Source of the DNA: Cognataquiflexum rubidum
GTDB lineage: Bacteria; Bacteroidota; Bacteroidia; Cytophagales; Cyclobacteriaceae
Assembly: GCF_022538115.1 (NCBI RefSeq)
Contig: NZ_JAKZAL010000020.1
Span: 33,677-97,676, forward strand
DNA length: 64,000 nucleotides
Direction: 5' to 3'
Part shown: piece after piece, positions 44,226 through 53,810 of the stretch
Layout: every line of letters begins with the position of its first letter
Position numbering within the stretch: the first letter of the stretch is position 1
Made by a program: the position numbers and the translations under genes
The notes under the pieces: generated by a model
Databases searched by the model: none
What the model saw: the letters and a program-made list of their open reading frames with translations, nothing else
What the model was told of the DNA's origin: nothing

Positions 44226-44238
44226 TAATCCGATAAAT

Positions 44239-45594
44239 ATGAGCTTCAATAGGCAGATATTCAAACATTTAGAATATTGGAAAAATAACAAGCAAAGAAA
44301 ACCCTTGATCATTCGCGGTGCAAGGCAGGTTGGGAAGACCACTTTGGTAAAAGATTTCGCAAAAACCTACCCAAATTCAATACTTCTAAATCTTGAAAAA
44401 CAAGTAGATAAATCTTTTTTTGAAGATTTAAACGATGTAAAAAGTATCCAAGAAGCTCTTTTTCTAAGCAACAATATCAATGCTGCAAACTTAGGAAAGA
44501 CACTTCTATTTTTGGATGAAATTCAGGAGTCTCCTAAAGCCATCCAATTACTCAGGTATTTTTATGAAGAAATGCCTGAACTCCATGTCATTGCAGCAGG
44601 ATCTTTATTGGAGTTTGCCATGAAAGAAGTAAAAAGCTTTCCTGTTGGAAGGGTGGAATTCCTCTACCTTAATCCCATGAACTTTCCGGAATATCTTGAA
44701 GCGCTCGGTCATTCCACCGCTTTGGAACAATTTCACCAAGTTCCAATTAAGCCCTTTGCCCATAAAGTTTTGATGGAGCTATTTCATCGATATGCAATTA
44801 TTGGAGGAATGCCTGAGATAATCAAAACCGAAATCCAAAAAACAAATCTTGCCAGTTTACCACAAATTTACGAAAGCATTTGGGGAACCTATAAAAACGA
44901 TGTTGAGAAATATACTTCCAATGATACTGAGAGAAAGATCATTAAACATATCATGGATTTTGCGCCTTTGGCAATGGATCAAAGGGTGAAATTTCAAGGT
45001 TTTGGAAATTCTACTTATAAATCAAGGGAAGTTGGTGAATGCTTCAGAATATTGGAAGATGCTAGATTATTGAGGCTGATTTATCCTACAACAGATGTGG
45101 TTCCACCGATTCAGTATGATGTCAAAAAATCACCCAGAATCCAAATTTTGGATACCGGCCTTACCAACTACACAATTGGCATTCAAAGCCAGCTTCTAGG
45201 AATGGATGATTTAAGCAGTGCCTACAAAGGCGCCTTGGTTCCGCATTTGGTAACTCAGGAATTGATATCAATTCAATCCATTTCAGATAAAAAACCAAAC
45301 TTCTGGGTGCGCGAAAAGAATCAATCGAGTGCCGAAGTAGATCTGGTTTTTACCCACAAAAATAAAGTTATTCCTATTGAGATTAAGTCAGGTCCCACAG
45401 GATCACTGAGGTCTTTGCACCAATTTATCGAGGCGAGCAACCATCCATTCGCTGTCAGGATTTATGGAGGAGAATTCAAAATCGAGGAAACCAAAACCCC
45501 CGGAGGCAAACCATATTATTTGATGAATCTACCATACTATTTGGGAACTAGGATTAAAGAATTTATTGAGTGGTTTGTTCAAAGAAATGGTTAA
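44239..45594 (+). CDS. AAA+ ATPase with C-terminal DUF4143 domain
   Basis: The 451-aa protein starts with a P-loop ATPase domain (Walker A GARQVGKTT at 27-35, Walker B LLFLDEIQ at 89-96, sensor region VIAAGSLLEFA). It ends with DUF4143, which looks like a PD-(D/E)xK-like fold (SSAEVDLVFTHK, VIPIEIKSGPTGSLRSL). Genes of this family are common, often mobile, and many occur in multiple copies in Bacteroidota; their function is unknown. The start at 44239 follows directly after the four-repeat array. It is a single-gene unit with a hairpin behind it. Confidence 0.88.
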   Translation: MSFNRQIFKHLEYWKNNKQRKPLIIRGARQVGKTTLVKDFAKTYPNSILLNLEKQVDKSFFEDLNDVKSIQEALFLSNNINAANLGKTLLFLDEIQESPKAIQLLRYFYEEMPELHVIAAGSLLEFAMKEVKSFPVGRVEFLYLNPMNFPEYLEALGHSTALEQFHQVPIKPFAHKVLMELFHRYAIIGGMPEIIKTEIQKTNLASLPQIYESIWGTYKNDVEKYTSNDTERKIIKHIMDFAPLAMDQRVKFQGFGNSTYKSREVGECFRILEDARLLRLIYPTTDVVPPIQYDVKKSPRIQILDTGLTNYTIGIQSQLLGMDDLSSAYKGALVPHLVTQELISIQSISDKKPNFWVREKNQSSAEVDLVFTHKNKVIPIEIKSGPTGSLRSLHQFIEASNHPFAVRIYGGEFKIEETKTPGGKPYYLMNLPYYLGTRIKEFIEWFVQRNG

Positions 45595-45601
45595 AGAATC
45601 A

Positions 45602-45628
45602 AAAGCTTGTATTTTGAATACAAGCTTT
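45602..45628 (+). terminator. Hairpin after the DUF4143 gene
   Basis: AAAGCTTGTATT and AATACAAGCTTT pair over 12 bp around TTG. The following TTATATAAA is only weakly T-rich, so termination is likely but not certain. Confidence 0.6.
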
Positions 45629-45694
45629 ATATAAATAACTCATATTCAGTATTTTAATCAAATAAAAACCTGACTCGGAGTAAAATCATGCCAT

Positions 45695-45732
45695 AAAAAA
45701 ACCTCCAACCCGCTATCTCAGGTTGGAGGTTT
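45695..45732 (-). terminator. Terminator of ettA
   Basis: Arms 45699-45710 and 45721-45732 pair perfectly over 12 bp with a 10-base loop. On the minus strand seven T follow. Confidence 0.88.
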
Positions 45733-45757
45733 CTTCTTTTTAATATGAGCTTATATT

Positions 45758-47437
45758 TTACTTCAACTTCTTATACTTAATCCTCTTCGGAGCCACATCG
45801 CCTAGACGCTTTTTCTTGTTTTCCTCATAATCGGAGAAGTTTCCTTCAAACCAATACACTTGTGAATCCCCTTCAAAAGCAAGAATATGAGTACATATCC
45901 TGTCCAAAAACCACCTGTCGTGGGAAATGACAACTGCACATCCTCCGAAGTTTTCCAAAGCTTCTTCGAGTGCCCTTAAGGTATTCACATCCAGGTCATT
46001 GGTCGGTTCATCAAGTAAAAGTAGATTCCCGCCTTCCTTGAGTGTAATGGCCAGGTGTACACGGTTTCTTTCGCCCCCAGAGAGGATTCCCACTTTCTTC
46101 TCCTGATCAGATCCGGCAAAGTTGAACTTGCCCACATAGGCCCGGGCATTCATCTCTTTGTTGCCAAGCTTGATGATTTCATTCCCTCCTGATATGGTAT
46201 CGTACACGGACTTGTTGGGATCAAGCCTATCATGCTCTTGATCGACATAGGCGAGTTTCACAGTTTCTCCCACTTCGAAATTTCCTGCATCGGCCTTTTC
46301 CTGACCGGTGATCAATTTGAAAAGTGTGGATTTCCCTGCACCATTTGGACCGATGATTCCTACAATTCCGCCCTGAGGTAGGTTGAAGGATAAATTTTCG
46401 AACAATAATTTATCTCCGTAGGCCTTGGACACGCCATTGACCTCCAGGACTTTTGCTCCTAATCTTGGGCCCGGAGGGATATACAATTCAAGTTTGGCTT
46501 CTTTTTCTTTCCCTTCTTCGCTGATGAGTTTGTCATAAGCGCTAAGCCTGGCCTTTCCTTTTGCCTGACGGGCTTTTGGTGTCATGCGGATCCACTCAAG
46601 TTCACGCTCCAAGGTTTTCTGCCTTTTGGACTCGGTCTTTTCTTCTTGTTTCAGACGGTTTTGTTTTTGGTCCAACCAAGAGGAATAGTTGCCTTTCCAC
46701 GGAATCCCTTCCCCCCTGTCGAGTTCCAATATCCATCCGGCAACGTTGTCCAAGAAATACCTGTCGTGGGTAACTGCGATAACAGTTCCTTTATATTGCT
46801 GTAAATGCTGCTCGAGCCAAAGTACTGATTCAGCATCGAGGTGGTTGGTAGGTTCATCGAGAAGCAACACATCCGGTTCCATAAGTAAGAGCCTGCAAAG
46901 CGCAACCCTTCTTTTTTCTCCTCCTGAAAGGTTCCCAATGATGGCATCACTTGGCGGAAGGCGCAGGGCATCCATGGCTTTTTCCAACATGGTGTCCAGT
47001 TCCCAAGCGTTGGCGGCATCGAGCTTTTCCTGCACTTCACCTTGTTTGGTGATCAGCTTGTCCATGGCATCCGGATCGTCCATGAGAGCAGGATCCATAA
47101 ATTTTTCATTGATCTCTTCAAACTCTTTGAGGAGCGCAACTGTGGAAGCTACTGCTTCTTCCACGATATCTTTGACGGTTTTGGAAGGATCGAGTTTAGG
47201 TTCTTGTTCAAGCATTCCCACTGTATAACCCGGAGACCAAACTACCTCTCCTAAAAATTCTTTATCAACGCCGGCAATGATTTTCAACAAGGAGCTTTTC
47301 CCGGATCCGTTGAGACCCAAGACACCGATTTTGGCTCCGTAAAAAAAAGAAAGATAAATGTCCTTTAAGACTTTTTTCTGTGGGGGGTAAATTTTAGACA
47401 CACCCGCCATAGAAAATATGATTTTTTCTCCACTCAT
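45758..47437 (-). CDS. ettA: Energy-dependent translational throttle protein EttA
   Basis: This 559-aa ABC-F protein gates early translation elongation according to ATP/ADP level by binding the ribosomal E site. It has two ABC domains with Walker [10 protein letters not shown] and GPNGAGKST, signatures [14 protein letters not shown] and [15 protein letters not shown], and Walker [12 protein letters not shown] and [12 protein letters not shown]. The inter-domain arm ([14 protein letters not shown] region, residues about 245-310, with [13 protein letters not shown]) matches EttA. The ending RIKYKKLK is also typical. It is monocistronic with a strong terminator. Confidence 0.95.
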   Translation of the reverse strand: MSGEKIIFSMAGVSKIYPPQKKVLKDIYLSFFYGAKIGVLGLNGSGKSSLLKIIAGVDKEFLGEVVWSPGYTVGMLEQEPKLDPSKTVKDIVEEAVASTVALLKEFEEINEKFMDPALMDDPDAMDKLITKQGEVQEKLDAANAWELDTMLEKAMDALRLPPSDAIIGNLSGGEKRRVALCRLLLMEPDVLLLDEPTNHLDAESVLWLEQHLQQYKGTVIAVTHDRYFLDNVAGWILELDRGEGIPWKGNYSSWLDQKQNRLKQEEKTESKRQKTLERELEWIRMTPKARQAKGKARLSAYDKLISEEGKEKEAKLELYIPPGPRLGAKVLEVNGVSKAYGDKLLFENLSFNLPQGGIVGIIGPNGAGKSTLFKLITGQEKADAGNFEVGETVKLAYVDQEHDRLDPNKSVYDTISGGNEIIKLGNKEMNARAYVGKFNFAGSDQEKKVGILSGGERNRVHLAITLKEGGNLLLLDEPTNDLDVNTLRALEEALENFGGCAVVISHDRWFLDRICTHILAFEGDSQVYWFEGNFSDYEENKKKRLGDVAPKRIKYKKLK

Positions 47438-47575
47438 ATTTAATATTTGATTGATTTGAAAACGATGATGGACAAAGATGGCAAAAAAAGGTCTTTCTTA
47501 GGATAAATGCTTTTGAATTAATTAATTTGCAGAAACTTAGAATAACCATACCACAAACCAACCTATTAAATCGAA

Positions 47576-48823
47576 ATGGAGCATCCGTACGGGTACATTA
47601 AAGATAACAAGGTTTATCTCAGGAAATTTTTGAATCAGCCGGACAGGGTGATTGGCGAAGTAAAAGAAGACGAGACATCCACCATCAAATACTTTGAGGA
47701 CAGGTTTGCTACCCTCAAGGAAAAAATTGGCCAACTCAAAAAAGACATAGAAGAAAACCAGAACAAGGGTTCTTTCCTGATGAAGTTGATTCACCTGAAA
47801 GATTCTCTTTTGGAATATGATGCTTTGGGCGATTTTGTCCCTCTTATTGATGACTTAGAGCAGCAGCAAGTATACCTTGAAGACATCATCAAGAAAAACA
47901 GGGAGAAAAACCTCGAAATCAAACGAGGCTTGATTTTGGAAGCAGAAGCTCTAAAGAACAGCACTGAGTGGAAGGAAACCGCAGAGGAATTCAAAAACCT
48001 GAAAATGCGATGGATCAAAACAGGTCCTGTCGAAAAGGAATTTGAGGAGGAAATAGAAGAAGTATTCAATAAAGCGATCGATAAGTTTTTTGACAATAGA
48101 AAAAACTTTTTTGAGGACATGGCCGTACAGGCAGAAGTCAACATCAAGATATACGAAAGACTCGTACTTGAAGCCCGCGCTGCATTTGACAATCCCGATG
48201 CCAAAAGGGCATTTGAAATATCCAAAAGAATTCAAAAAGAATGGAAAGCTGCAGGAAGGGTACCGGCCGAAAAGCGACAACCGCTTTGGGATGAGTTTTC
48301 CAAACTGAACAACAGGATTTTCAGCAGGTTTCGCAGGACCATGGAAACAGGTCCACAGATGAAGCCTTGGGAGCTGATGAAAAAAATGGAGTCCATGACG
48401 GATGAAATGAAAAAACTGGCTTACTCCGAAACAAATCCTGAGGGAGTGTCGTCTGCAAAAAGATTGCAGGCAGAATGGAAAAAACTTCCCCAGCGAAAGC
48501 CAAAGGAAGCTAATCTGATCATGCGCTCATTCACATTCTTCTCGGAGATTGTATTTGAGAAATTATTTTTGGAAAGGTTAGCCTTATCCAAATATGATGA
48601 TTTCAACCAAAGGGACAGGGTAGAACAGAAAAAAATCAAATTAGCAATCCTCAGGGACTTGATTCATAGGGACGAAAGTGAGTTGGCAAATGTCAAGGAC
48701 AATGCTGAGAATTTCAGAACAAATGAAGAAGATTTTGAAGTCATGATGAGAAGGAAAATCGGCACATTCAAAAGAAAAATTGATGTGAAAACTTTCATTC
48801 TCAAAGAACTTTCAAATAAATAA
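47576..48823 (+). CDS. DUF349 protein
   Basis: The 415-aa protein is all-helical and highly charged, made of several DUF349 units (KETAEEFKNLKMRWIKTGPV, KRIQKEWKAAGRVPAEKRQP, AKRLQAEWKKLPQRKPKEAN). Each unit carries the W-x-x-x-G/P pattern of the family. It has no signal peptide or membrane helix. DUF349 proteins are widespread in Bacteroidota and Actinobacteria, and their role is not established. It is followed after 76 bases by a DUF2795 gene with its own promoter. Confidence 0.85.
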   Translation: MEHPYGYIKDNKVYLRKFLNQPDRVIGEVKEDETSTIKYFEDRFATLKEKIGQLKKDIEENQNKGSFLMKLIHLKDSLLEYDALGDFVPLIDDLEQQQVYLEDIIKKNREKNLEIKRGLILEAEALKNSTEWKETAEEFKNLKMRWIKTGPVEKEFEEEIEEVFNKAIDKFFDNRKNFFEDMAVQAEVNIKIYERLVLEARAAFDNPDAKRAFEISKRIQKEWKAAGRVPAEKRQPLWDEFSKLNNRIFSRFRRTMETGPQMKPWELMKKMESMTDEMKKLAYSETNPEGVSSAKRLQAEWKKLPQRKPKEANLIMRSFTFFSEIVFEKLFLERLALSKYDDFNQRDRVEQKKIKLAILRDLIHRDESELANVKDNAENFRTNEEDFEVMMRRKIGTFKRKIDVKTFILKELSNK

Positions 48824-48833
48824 TAAGTTAACA

Positions 48834-48862
48834 TTGAAAATTTAAAACAATTTCTATTTTTG
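48834..48862 (+). promoter_or_regulatory. Promoter of the DUF2795 gene
   Basis: TTG at 48834-48836 is followed after 18 bases by TATTTTTG at 48855-48862, a full consensus match. The start site would be near 48869, leaving a leader of about 30 bases. Confidence 0.72.
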
Positions 48863-48899
48863 CAGACCGCTAAGGCTGTAAACATTTAAACCTCACACT

Positions 48900-49121
48900 A
48901 TGTATTGGACACTAGAACTTGCGTCATATCTTGAAGACGCACCATGGCCTGCAACTAAAGACGAATTGATTGATTATGCAATCCGTTCAGGTGCTCCTCT
49001 GGAAGTTGTTGAAAACCTCCAAGAATTAGAGGATGACGGCGAGCCTTACGAAAATATCGAAGAGATATGGCCCGATTATCCGACAAAAGATGATTTCTTC
49101 TTTAATGAAGACGAATATTAA
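48900..49121 (+). CDS. DUF2795 small acidic protein
   Basis: This 73-aa, very acidic protein matches the short Bacteroidota DUF2795 form: SYLEDAPWPATKDELIDYAI (the PAT/K-x-x-L element) and ending EEIWPDYPTKDDFFFNEDEY. It is cytoplasmic and of unknown function; DUF2795 resembles small helical nucleic-acid- or protein-binding modules. A strong promoter and a strong terminator bracket the gene, which suggests high expression as its own unit. Confidence 0.9.
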   Translation: MYWTLELASYLEDAPWPATKDELIDYAIRSGAPLEVVENLQELEDDGEPYENIEEIWPDYPTKDDFFFNEDEY

Positions 49122-49148
49122 AAAAGCCCAATTTTTGGGCTTTTTTTT
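49121..49148. terminator. Terminator after the DUF2795 gene
   Basis: Arms 49121-49131 and 49135-49145 pair over 11 bp around TTT and are followed by T. It begins at the last base of the stop codon and reaches the stop of the convergent LytTR gene, so it may serve both. Confidence 0.88.
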
Positions 49149-49881
49149 ATAACCCCAATACAGCTTTGAGTTTTGGGAGTCCGGATTTGCTTACAGGAAT
49201 GCCTTCTCCGCCCTTAAGTTTCAGCAGATACCCTTCCTTTTCATAGGGTTCGATCTTGGTAATCTCTGAGATATTGACAAGATAGGACCTGTGTACCCTT
49301 ACAAACTGAGAGGGTTCCAAAGTTTTTTCATAGAAAGAAAGCGTTTTGTTTTTAAGAAATTTGCCTTCCTTGGTGTAGATATTCACATAATCATCATTGG
49401 CTTCAAGGTATTTGATATCCTGAACGGGAATGATTTTGATTTCATTTTTTACCTTCAAAACCACCCGACTGGAAGATTCCTGATTTACCCCAGCCTCATT
49501 TTTGAAGGTGTTGATTGATTCTGAATTGTTACCCAATTGTAGGAATTTCTCCAATGACTTGGCAAAACGGGTTTTGGAAAATGGCTTGAGCAAATAATCC
49601 ACGGCATGCGCATCAAAGGCCTTGAGCGCAAAGGCATCAAAGGCAGTGGTGAAGATCACAGCTGGCGGGTGATCCAATAGTTCCAACAATTCAAATCCGG
49701 TAAGTTTGGGCATCTGAATGTCCAAAAAAATCAGGTCAGGCTTGTATTCCTGAATGGCTTTCAAACCTTCAAAGCCATCATGACAGACTTTTTGAATTTC
49801 AAACTGGGGAAAATCGGCCAGATATTCCCTGACCAATTCCGTTGCCAATGGCTCATCATCGATTATCAGGACTTTAATCAT
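49147..49881 (-). CDS. LytTR-family response regulator
   Basis: This 244-aa regulator has an N-terminal receiver (acidic residues at 8-9, phospho-acceptor Asp54 in FLDIQMPKLTG, Lys in YLLKPFSKTRF) and a C-terminal LytTR DNA-binding domain (YLEANDDYVNIYTKEGKFLK, FVRVHRSYLVNISEI). Its start overlaps the stop of the sensor kinase gene by 8 bases, so the two are translationally coupled and form a two-component pair. Targets are unknown; a LiaF-like gene in the same operon suggests envelope stress or self-control. Confidence 0.94.
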   Translation of the reverse strand: MIKVLIIDDEPLATELVREYLADFPQFEIQKVCHDGFEGLKAIQEYKPDLIFLDIQMPKLTGFELLELLDHPPAVIFTTAFDAFALKAFDAHAVDYLLKPFSKTRFAKSLEKFLQLGNNSESINTFKNEAGVNQESSSRVVLKVKNEIKIIPVQDIKYLEANDDYVNIYTKEGKFLKNKTLSFYEKTLEPSQFVRVHRSYLVNISEITKIEPYEKEGYLLKLKGGEGIPVSKSGLPKLKAVLGL

Positions 49882-50917
49882 TCCTTTGAGGGATTTTTAA
49901 GTTGACAGCAAACACCTTTTCTTCTACTCTTGTTTCCAACAGGTCATTTCTTCCAAACATCAAATATAACCTCCTTTTGACAGCATCAAGGCCAAATCCA
50001 GTTCCTTTTGCCTGTCCTGCTTCAAGGTCAAAAGGGTTTGTCAAAGACACATTCAGGTAATTATTTTTGATCTCAAAGTTTATGCTGATCAAAACTTCAC
50101 CTATTACCCCATATAAGCCATGCTTGATTGAGTTTTCAAGTAGCGGTTGTATCATCAAAGGTGGGACTTTTGCTACCAAGGCAGGTTCATCGATCTGAAA
50201 TTCAACCTTTAATCTATGCCCAAACCTTACTTTTTCAATATCAAGATACAGGTTAAGGTAATCCTTTTCCTCCGAAACAGTTAGCCAATTTTGGTCATCT
50301 TTTTTGATAGTCCCCCTGAGGAATTCAGCCAACTGCAGCACCATTTCCCTGGCTTTCTCCGGCTGGCTTTTGATCAAAGAACTGATGGAATTCAGGCTAT
50401 TGAACAAAAAATGGGGCTGAAGCTGCTGTCTCAAATGATAAAGTTCAGCATCTTTTGCCATTTGATTTATTTTTTCCTGACGCTCTTTGGTTTTGAGCTG
50501 GTCCTCGATTTTGGCATTGAATACCAATAGAGTTGCCCAAGAAACAAATAAAATGAATGCAACCAAACCTTTGAGTAGCATGATATGATTTGCAAAATTT
50601 TGATATTCCGGTTCATCTGCCATAAAAATTCTGAGCAGATAATTCCCTGCAAATACCAAAGCCGCTGCGAGCATCCATCCAAGGTTCACGACCATCCATA
50701 CCTGGGAATTTCTGGGGAGGTAATATTTGAATATATTTTCCATCAACCAAAACCCGAATAAAACCAATACGGAATGGATAGAGGCGTCTATCAGCGCAGG
50801 TTTTAATGGAAATCCATAAAAAGTAATCAGGTAAGCCAAAGCCACTATCCAAAGTAGGACAGCGGCCAAGGCTTTCAACCAATCAAAATTATTGCGCGAA
50901 ATCAGATTTCTCAGCAT
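49874..50917 (-). CDS. LytS/YehU-type sensor histidine kinase
   Basis: The 347-aa membrane kinase has four hydrophobic helices in residues 12-145, then the His_kinase domain with LRQQLQPHFLFNSLNSISSL, where the histidine is phosphorylated, and a HATPase domain with MIQPLLENSIKHGLYG and GFGLDAVKRRLYLMFG. No extracellular sensing domain is visible, so the membrane part is the likely sensor. It partners the overlapping LytTR regulator gene downstream. The LiaF-like gene 12 bases upstream is co-transcribed. Confidence 0.93.
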   Translation of the reverse strand: MLRNLISRNNFDWLKALAAVLLWIVALAYLITFYGFPLKPALIDASIHSVLVLFGFWLMENIFKYYLPRNSQVWMVVNLGWMLAAALVFAGNYLLRIFMADEPEYQNFANHIMLLKGLVAFILFVSWATLLVFNAKIEDQLKTKERQEKINQMAKDAELYHLRQQLQPHFLFNSLNSISSLIKSQPEKAREMVLQLAEFLRGTIKKDDQNWLTVSEEKDYLNLYLDIEKVRFGHRLKVEFQIDEPALVAKVPPLMIQPLLENSIKHGLYGVIGEVLISINFEIKNNYLNVSLTNPFDLEAGQAKGTGFGLDAVKRRLYLMFGRNDLLETRVEEKVFAVNLKIPQRND

Positions 50918-50929
50918 CAGGTATCTTGA

Positions 50930-51718
50930 TTAGAAAGATTTGATCTCCAAGCCACCAAAAATGATAGATCCATATATTCTCAAAACTTTGGTTCCGTCGT
51001 TGGGAGTTTGCGGATACATTCTTTTATCCTCAATTCCTGCAAAGATATTGGTGACATTGATCTGGAGGTCCCAATGTGGCGGCACCACCAATTTGACACC
51101 GCCAAATGCCACTTCCACATTGATGATCGCCCCATCGGCGAGGTCTGCCTGGGAAAAATCAATATCTGTTCCACCGAAAATTGCGGAAACTTTGCCTCCC
51201 TGGAAGTTTTTGGACAAAACTCTTTTTTGGATTCCTGTAAATAGAGCTTGGGCATTGATGGTATCTCCATTATCTGTGTATGGGATTCCCTGGGGCTTGG
51301 CAAAGGTGGCGTTAGACTGATCGGAGGTAGTCCCGAGTGGCTTATCTGACTTATTATAGGTTTTGAAGAAATCTTCAGTAAATCTGTTTCTGTCATTATT
51401 TCTTTTGAGAATCAAGAAAATCCCGAGTATGATCAATCCCACCGGAATCAGGAAAGGCTGGATTTCATCGGGAATTCCAAGTTCTTTTTTGACTAAAAAG
51501 AATGAGCCAAACAACAACATAAATACTCCGAAGCCACTTTGGAAGTTGTGTTTGATAAGACTGACTACACCGATAGCGATGAAAATCATCGGCCATGAAA
51601 ACACCCATGAAGGGAACCAAAATCCAATTGCTTTTAATAACAACACCCCGCCGATCGCGAGAATGATAATGCCTGCTGTCAGGTCATTGTTTTTGGAGGA
51701 AAATTTATTCTTTGCCAT
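50930..51718 (-). CDS. LiaF-related membrane protein
   Basis: This 262-aa protein has four hydrophobic segments in residues 12-105 (GIIILAIGGVLLLKAIGFWF, IFIAIGVVSLIKH, GIFLILKRNN) and a C-terminal LiaF-type beta domain (SAIFGGTDIDFSQADLADGA, NVEVAFGGVKLVVPPHWDLQ, RIYGSIIFGGLEIKSF). LiaF inhibits the LiaSR system in Firmicutes. Here the protein is first in an operon with a LytS-type kinase and a LytTR regulator, so it may likewise modulate its neighbouring two-component pair; that is inferred. Confidence 0.85.
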   Translation of the reverse strand: MAKNKFSSKNNDLTAGIIILAIGGVLLLKAIGFWFPSWVFSWPMIFIAIGVVSLIKHNFQSGFGVFMLLFGSFFLVKKELGIPDEIQPFLIPVGLIILGIFLILKRNNDRNRFTEDFFKTYNKSDKPLGTTSDQSNATFAKPQGIPYTDNGDTINAQALFTGIQKRVLSKNFQGGKVSAIFGGTDIDFSQADLADGAIINVEVAFGGVKLVVPPHWDLQINVTNIFAGIEDKRMYPQTPNDGTKVLRIYGSIIFGGLEIKSF

Positions 51719-51753
51719 GATTGAGATAATTTTATTTATTGATTTGATGATGA

Positions 51754-51761
51754 CAAAGCTA
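51754..51761 (-). promoter_or_regulatory. -7 promoter element for the LiaF-LytS-LytTR operon
   Basis: On the minus strand it reads TAGCTTTG, matching TAnnTTTG, 36 bases before the ATG at 51718. No TTG at the standard distance was found. Confidence 0.42.
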
Positions 51762-51847
51762 TATCATGGGATAAAATTATGGGAAATGAAATAGGCTATC
51801 ACCGCCTGTTTCTCGGTGAATGAAGGAAATCGGTAGGTAAACGGAAT

Positions 51848-52528
51848 TTACTTATTCTTCCTTTGGATCAAAAAGTCGGCGTATACCATATCCTCAGGAC
51901 TGGTTATTTTTATATTTTCAGGGTTTCCCGAAATCAATTCAACCTGCCATCCCTGATGCTCATAGACTGTGGCATCATCTGTAAAATGGTACAGTTCTGT
52001 CACCTCAAATGCCTTTCTGATTTTGGACAGCAAAAAAGTCTGCGGTGTCTGTACCAATCTGAAATTCTGCCTTTCCTGAAAAAAAGACTTACCGTCATCG
52101 GTCAGCTTTCGGAGGGAATCTTTCAGTGCGACTACGGCAATGGCAGAACCGGATTTGTTGGCAACTTCAAAACTTTCCCTAATCACAGAAGGATTTACAA
52201 ATGGTCTGACGCCGTCATGAATAGCAACTATCCCTTCTTCTTGAAATATGGATTCTAATCCGTTTTTGACTGACTGAAACCGGCTGTTACCTCCATTCAC
52301 AACTGAATGGGGGATTTCAAATTGATGTTGACCGCACAGATCAGCCCAATAGCCAAAGTCCCTTTCAGGAATTACCAAAATCAATCGGATGTCTGGCAAG
52401 GTATTGTGAAAAACCTCCAAGGTATGCATGAGAATAGGTTTTCCACCTATTTCTAAATATTGCTTGGGAACCGGAGCTCCCATCCGGGTTCCGCTGCCTC
52501 CTGCTACAATGATGGCGAACTTATTCAT
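51848..52528 (-). CDS. ispD: 2-C-methyl-D-erythritol 4-phosphate cytidylyltransferase
   Basis: This 226-aa enzyme makes CDP-methylerythritol from CTP and MEP in the non-mevalonate isoprenoid pathway. The nucleotide loop IVAGGSGTRMGAPVPKQYL lies at residues 7-25, with IAIHDGVRPFVNP and VQTPQTFLLSKIRKAF further on, and AVVALKDSLR near the middle. All match IspD. It is a separate unit downstream of queA on the same strand, with the queA terminator between. Confidence 0.95.
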   Translation of the reverse strand: MNKFAIIVAGGSGTRMGAPVPKQYLEIGGKPILMHTLEVFHNTLPDIRLILVIPERDFGYWADLCGQHQFEIPHSVVNGGNSRFQSVKNGLESIFQEEGIVAIHDGVRPFVNPSVIRESFEVANKSGSAIAVVALKDSLRKLTDDGKSFFQERQNFRLVQTPQTFLLSKIRKAFEVTELYHFTDDATVYEHQGWQVELISGNPENIKITSPEDMVYADFLIQRKNK

Positions 52529-52544
52529 CTAAGGGGCGGATGGT

Positions 52545-52552
52545 CAAAAATA
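52545..52552 (-). promoter_or_regulatory. -7 promoter element for ispD
   Basis: The minus strand reads TATTTTTG, an exact TAnnTTTG match, 17 bases before the ispD start. The upstream TTG element is not seen at normal spacing. Confidence 0.42.
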
Positions 52553-52604
52553 GAAGCTGATTTCTTTTGCATAATTCACGCAAGATCAAAAAATCATAAT
52601 AAAT

Positions 52605-52628
52605 AAAAAAAGGCTCCTGAGAGCCTTT
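52605..52628 (-). terminator. Terminator of queA
   Basis: AAAGGCTC (52609-52616) pairs with GAGCCTTT (52621-52628) around CTGA, followed on the minus strand by a run of T. Confidence 0.85.
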
Positions 52629-52637
52629 CTATTTTTT

Positions 52638-53687
52638 TTAGAGAATTAACATTGCATCCCCGTAGGAGAAGAACCGGTATTTTTCTTTGATTGCCTCTCT
52701 GTAGGCTTTCATCACCAAATCATATCCTCCAAATGCAGATGCAGTCATCAACAAAGTGGATTCCGGCAAATGGAAATTGGTGATCAATGAATTTGCTATT
52801 TTGAAATCATAGGGAGGAATGATAAACCTATCCGTCCAACCGCTGCTAACTTTCAATCGGTTATTGGCAGTTACTGAAGACTCCACGGTTTTTAAAGTAG
52901 TTGTGCCCACTGCAACTACCCTCTTTTTGTTGTCCAAAGCCTCGTTGACGAAATCCACCGTCTTTTGGGGAATATCGTAATTCTCAGAATCCATTTTATG
53001 TTTGGTGAGGTCTTCGACATCAACTTGTCTAAAAGTTCCCAAACCTACGTGTAGGGTGATTGGACAAACCTCCACACCTTTCAATTCCAACCTCTTAAGC
53101 AAATGTGGCGTAAAGTGAAGACCTGCTGTTGGTGCTGCTACCGCCCCTACGTGCTTGGCAAAAATGGTTTGGTATCTTTCCCTGTCTTCGGTTTCAACTT
53201 TCCTTTCAATGAATTCTTTCAAGATAGGAGTTTCGCCTAGGGTATCTATTGTTTTATAAAATTCCTCATCGGAACCGTCAAATAAGAATCTGATGGTCCT
53301 TCCTCGGGAAGTCGTATTGTCAATAACCTCAGCCACCAAGTCACTGTCCCCAAAATAAAGTTTGTTGCCAACCCTGATTTTTCTTGCAGGATCTACCAAC
53401 ACATCCCATAATCTCAGGTCTTGGTTCAGCTCTCTCAAAAGAAAAACCTCAATTTTTGCACCTGTTTTTTCTTTGTTTCCGTACAACCTTGCAGGGAAAA
53501 CTTTGGTATCATTCATGACAAATACGTCACCGTCTCCAAAGTATTCGATGATATCTTTGAAAATACGGTGCTCGATTTCACCGGTTTTTCTATGGACCAC
53601 CATGAGACGGGATTCGTCTCTATTGGGAGTGGGATATAAAGAAATTAATTTTTTGGGGACGTCGAATTTAAAGTCGGATAACTTCAT
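52638..53687 (-). CDS. queA: S-adenosylmethionine:tRNA ribosyltransferase-isomerase
   Basis: The 349-aa enzyme transfers and rearranges the ribose of SAM to form epoxyqueuosine in the wobble position of tRNAs. QueA features include [63 protein letters not shown] sequence and the C-terminal [20 protein letters not shown]. Length is standard. It forms its own unit with a -7 element upstream and a terminator behind. Confidence 0.97.
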   Translation of the reverse strand: MKLSDFKFDVPKKLISLYPTPNRDESRLMVVHRKTGEIEHRIFKDIIEYFGDGDVFVMNDTKVFPARLYGNKEKTGAKIEVFLLRELNQDLRLWDVLVDPARKIRVGNKLYFGDSDLVAEVIDNTTSRGRTIRFLFDGSDEEFYKTIDTLGETPILKEFIERKVETEDRERYQTIFAKHVGAVAAPTAGLHFTPHLLKRLELKGVEVCPITLHVGLGTFRQVDVEDLTKHKMDSENYDIPQKTVDFVNEALDNKKRVVAVGTTTLKTVESSVTANNRLKVSSGWTDRFIIPPYDFKIANSLITNFHLPESTLLMTASAFGGYDLVMKAYREAIKEKYRFFSYGDAMLIL

Positions 53688-53742
53688 AGGTTATGAATAT
53701 GATATGCTAATTGCTTGGTCTTATTTTAAGATTTAAAAACCG

Positions 53743-53750
53743 CAAAGATA
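53743..53750 (-). promoter_or_regulatory. -7 promoter element for queA
   Basis: On the minus strand TATCTTTG matches TAnnTTTG, 56 bases before the queA start. No TTG element at usual spacing. Confidence 0.4.
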
Positions 53751-53810
53751 AAAATAAAAATCCCGAAATCTACTTATATTGCCAATTACTTTTAAAACAA
53801 CTTCTGAGAC

